Positions 14,419 to 16,864 of a DNA stretch of 16,864 nt are shown piece after piece. Position numbers and translations under genes: made by a program. Origin of the DNA: Limnospira platensis (lineage in GTDB: Bacteria > Cyanobacteriota > Cyanobacteriia > Cyanobacteriales > Microcoleaceae); the NCBI RefSeq assembly GCF_046480435.1, contig NZ_PKGC01000109.1, one strand, 5' to 3'. Every line of letters begins with the position of its first letter. Position 1 is the stretch's first letter. The notes beneath the pieces were generated by a model that saw only the letters and a program-made list of their open reading frames with translations, had not been told where the DNA came from and did not search any database.

Positions 14419-14850
14419 ATGCGATCGCGATTCTTTTCAGTTATCTTGGCTTCTGTGATGATCGGTTTCCTCAGTTGGCTGTGGACTCCCCCCGCGTGGG
14501 CGATGATTCAGATCGAGTTATTTGATATCGGTTATCAAGATTGTCCGGCTGAGTTATCAGAAGGCCTGGTTTCTAGTGGTTCTATCCAAGAGGCTGACTG
14601 TTTTATTGTTACCGGAAAAGCTAACAATACCTCTGGTAAAACCGTTGTTGATGCCGATATCTTCGGGCGGATCTATGATGCTAACGATAATCGGGTCATG
14701 CAGAACCGCACCCGTCTCGGTAGTATTGATGTTGTACCTCCAGGTATTAGCGATTTTGAAATCCGCATTTCTATAGCCTCTAACCTGGAAAAGCCCTTTA
14801 AATTTAAGCAATTTAAGGCTTCTGGCTTTACCGGTCGTATCGGCCGATAA
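14419..14850 (+). CDS. Small exported protein, conserved in cyanobacteria
   Basis: This is a 143-residue precursor with a signal peptide: MRSR, a hydrophobic core, then PPAWA, with likely cleavage after residue 28. It would be released to the periplasm or thylakoid lumen. The mature part is about 115 residues and mainly beta by pattern (IQIELFDI, GKTVVDADIFGRIYD, VVPPGISDFEIRI). It resembles FxLYD-type immunoglobulin-like domains, but that is tentative. Cys42 and Cys61 could form a disulfide. ATG 14419 is preferred because GGTGAG sits just upstream and the signal peptide begins there; a GTG at 14407 is also in frame. A HIP1 site overlaps the start codon. The next gene, an adenylate cyclase, begins 64 bp later on the same strand. 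Confidence 0.85.
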   Translation: MRSRFFSVILASVMIGFLSWLWTPPAWAMIQIELFDIGYQDCPAELSEGLVSSGSIQEADCFIVTGKANNTSGKTVVDADIFGRIYDANDNRVMQNRTRLGSIDVVPPGISDFEIRISIASNLEKPFKFKQFKASGFTGRIGR

Positions 14851-14914
14851 TTATCAGTTATCAAGATATGGCAGTTAATTTGATTCTATCGGCTGGCTGA
14901 AACTCGGTCAAGTT

Positions 14915-16243
14915 ATGAGTAAATATACCCCAGGCGATCGCAAATTCGGTGCATGGTTAGATCGCACCATGAAACAAATATTTAAAGCCCCCGACATCAT
15001 TAAAGCCGCTAACTATCAAACCTGGCAACATAGTTTTATGCGTCAGCGTCTGGGTTTGGGCTTATGGCTGGCTTTGTTTGTCTATTTAACCTTTTCCCTA
15101 TCCCAAATCAAGAATTGGCTATTCTATCCCCAAGATTTTCGCCCCGGGTGGTTAATTACCCAGGTGTGTGTACAATTGGGCGTACTGGTGGGGTTGGTGT
15201 TATTACGAACCGCGATCGGTCGTAAATACCCAGGTTTGATTTTTCTGTTATTATCCTCGATTGTGACACTCAGCCCCCAAATTCGGGCAACATTTTTGGG
15301 TATATCTCAACCCGCCATCATTGAATGGCCCCTCATGTTCTTTTCCCAAGCTACCCTGCTTCCCGTCTGCTGGTCTTTACATCTCATCTCTCAATTGGGG
15401 GTATTAGCTTATTATTTTGGCACCCAAATTATCCTAGATCTTCCCCTCAAGTTACCCGTGGATTGGATGACTCAGGATTTTCTGGTATTATACTTTTTCT
15501 GGATCTGTGTCATTTGCAATCTATCGGTTTATTTATATGACCGTCTCGCCTGTTCTGAGTTTAACTCCCGCAAAGCCTTAGTTACTGCCTACGAACAGGT
15601 TAAACAAGAACAGGAAAAGTCCGAAAAACTACTACTTAATATTCTGCCATATCCCATCGCCGAACGCCTTAAACAAGACCCTAAGACTATTGCTGATGAT
15701 TTTACTGATGCGGGGGTGCTTTTTGCTGATATTGTCGGTTTTACCGAGATTTCAACCAGGTTTAGTCCCACGGATTTGGTGCAGTTGCTAAATGGTATTT
15801 TTTCCAGATTTGATGGGTTAGCAGAACAACATGGTTTGGAGAAAATTAAGACTATTGGGGATGCTTATATGGTGGTTTCTGGGTTGCCTTTACCTAGGGA
15901 AGATTATGCCGAAGCGATCGCTGATATGGCCCTGGATATGCAGCGGACTCTCCGGGAGTTCAACCGACAAAATCAACAAGGTTTTAAAATCCGTATTGGT
16001 ATTGCTACGGGTCCCGTTATTGCCGGGGTAATTGGCTTGAAAAAGTTTATCTATGACCTGTGGGGAGATACCGTTAATATTGCTTCCCGAATGGAGTCCC
16101 ATAGTATCGCAGATGAAATTCAGGTGACAGAGGAAACATATATGGCACTTCGCGATCGCTATATATTTGAAAAGCGCGGCACAATTCCCATTAAAGGCAA
16201 GGGTGAAATGACCACTTATCTCCTTAAAGGCAAACATGAATAA
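14915..16243 (+). CDS. cya: Membrane-bound class III adenylate cyclase
   Basis: This 442-residue enzyme makes cAMP from ATP. The N-terminal half has about six hydrophobic segments between residues 45 and 208 (for example 47-62, 80-97, 107-120, 187-207). A short coiled stretch with LLLNILPYPIAERL (239-252) follows, then one catalytic domain (about 260-440). Metal ligands Asp272 (FADIVGFT) and Asp316 (TIGDAY) are present. So are the adenine-selecting pair Lys312 and Asp381 (YDLWGD) and the transition-state residues Asn388 and Arg392 (VNIASRM). Guanylate cyclases carry Glu and Cys at the adenine pair, so cAMP is the expected product. One domain holds all residues, fitting a homodimer. The membrane region shows no CHASE, GAF or PAS domain I can recognise. 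Arthrospira has several cyclases; I cannot say which this is. Confidence 0.93.
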   Translation: MSKYTPGDRKFGAWLDRTMKQIFKAPDIIKAANYQTWQHSFMRQRLGLGLWLALFVYLTFSLSQIKNWLFYPQDFRPGWLITQVCVQLGVLVGLVLLRTAIGRKYPGLIFLLLSSIVTLSPQIRATFLGISQPAIIEWPLMFFSQATLLPVCWSLHLISQLGVLAYYFGTQIILDLPLKLPVDWMTQDFLVLYFFWICVICNLSVYLYDRLACSEFNSRKALVTAYEQVKQEQEKSEKLLLNILPYPIAERLKQDPKTIADDFTDAGVLFADIVGFTEISTRFSPTDLVQLLNGIFSRFDGLAEQHGLEKIKTIGDAYMVVSGLPLPREDYAEAIADMALDMQRTLREFNRQNQQGFKIRIGIATGPVIAGVIGLKKFIYDLWGDTVNIASRMESHSIADEIQVTEETYMALRDRYIFEKRGTIPIKGKGEMTTYLLKGKHE

Positions 16244-16314
16244 ACACGGCAAAAAATCTGCTTTCTGCCCCATCTTGTCAGGATAATGCACCCAGATTAA
16301 TTAAACTTTAATAC

Positions 16315-16611
16315 CTAGTTCTTATAGGTAATAAAATCACCCCGAACCCAACCACGAGCCTTAGACGCTGGAAACTCCACATAATACCATTTATAGCCAT
16401 TAACTACCCTTTCATTAATCACATCAACATAATCTCCCGCATAACCATAATGAGCCACAGAATAGTTAGTTCCCGGTCCTGAACGAATGTTAATTTGAGA
16501 CCCAGCATCATTCGCAAATAAACGCGCCGGATAAGCCCAAGCCGGAACTACAGCAGCAGCTATTATAACCATAGATAGACCAGCAGACACCAACAGTTTT
16601 TGAGGACTCAT
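16315..16611 (-). CDS. Secreted single-SH3b-domain protein
   Basis: This 98-residue precursor has a signal peptide (MSPQK, a hydrophobic stretch, then VVPAWA), with likely cleavage after residue 26. The mature part is one bacterial SH3 domain: NIRSGPGTNYSV (about 41-52), GDYVDVI, WYYVEF and ARGWVRGDFI. SH3b domains often bind cell-wall peptides or act in targeting. No enzyme domain is attached here, so its role is unknown. It converges with the cyclase gene with 71 bases between stops, and no strong terminator is seen there. The ribosome site is weak (GGTG about 8 bases before ATG). Annotated relatives are usually called SH3 domain-containing protein. Confidence 0.9.
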   Translation of the reverse strand: MSPQKLLVSAGLSMVIIAAAVVPAWAYPARLFANDAGSQINIRSGPGTNYSVAHYGYAGDYVDVINERVVNGYKWYYVEFPASKARGWVRGDFITYKN

Positions 16612-16776
16612 TGATTGACACCATTATTAATAGGTGAAATATTCAGCCAGCAATGGTTTAAATAATTAAGCCCATGTTCCGGCTTAGTCCTATTATCATC
16701 CGCCAATTAACCAGCGTCATCAGTATAATCACTGACTTTTGTCACCCTGTGGTTGGTGTTTTGGTGTTGGGTTTCA

Positions 16777-16864
16777 CTACTCTGTTGGGTTTTACCTAAC
16801 CTACTCTGTTGGGTTTTACCTAACCTACTCTGTTGGGTTTCACCCAACCTACTCTGTTGGGTTT
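16777..16864. repeat. Tandem array of 24-base hairpin units, cut by window end
   Basis: Units lie at 16777-16800, 16801-16824 and 16825-16848, with a fourth truncated at 16864; a partial copy precedes at 16766-16776. The first two are identical. Each contains GTTGGGT, a 3-base loop and its complement. The third has a perfect stem (GTTGGGTTTCACCCAAC); the others change one complement base to keep a G-T pair. It is an intergenic repeat on the far side of the SH3b gene, and its right end lies outside the window. Confidence 0.9.

Noticed and set aside
15890..16291. 133-codon minus-strand ORF overlapping the cyclase
   Set aside because: It is antisense to the catalytic domain, whose conserved motifs explain the sequence.

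Overview
The window looks like chromosomal DNA of a filamentous cyanobacterium, most likely Arthrospira/Limnospira or a close Oscillatoriales relative. I count 22 copies of the cyanobacterial HIP1 octamer GCGATCGC in 16.9 kb. Several genes belong to cyanobacterial or plastid-lineage families: VIPP1, CRR6, a Ycf55-like DUF3685 protein and DUF1995. The genus is an inference from overall feel; no rRNA gene is present to confirm it. I see no tRNA, rRNA, CRISPR array, transposase or integrase. No gene-free stretch exceeds 300 bases.

Left block (1-4452, minus strand): a short two-helix membrane protein, glutaredoxin (grxC) and the DNA polymerase III alpha subunit (dnaE) lie head to tail with gaps of 33 and 51 bp. 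dnaE is one continuous gene and is uninterrupted at the site where many cyanobacteria carry the split DnaE intein. A 47-bp direct repeat with a GC-rich inverted repeat abuts its stop codon.

Centre (4716-12174): vipp1 and crr6 (minus) sit back to back with a plus-strand run of four genes. These encode a membrane-anchored repeat protein with a variable-looking tail, a degenerate response regulator fused to a Ycf55-like domain, a DUF1995 protein and a PPP-type phosphatase. VIPP1 (thylakoid membrane maintenance), CRR6 (NDH-1 assembly) and DUF1995 (the family that includes plant LPA3, a photosystem II assembly factor) suggest a thylakoid-biogenesis neighbourhood. That link is inferred from gene order and family knowledge only.

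Right block (12176-16864): an M15-peptidase-like protein of unknown role converges on the phosphatase with one base between stop codons. argD (arginine biosynthesis) is divergent from a small exported protein. A membrane-bound class III adenylate cyclase and a secreted SH3b protein follow, and the window ends inside a tandem array of 24-base hairpin units. No single obvious new system is present. The best candidates for second looks are the pseudo-receiver/Ycf55 protein, the tethered repeat protein, the M15-like orphan and the two non-coding repeat families.
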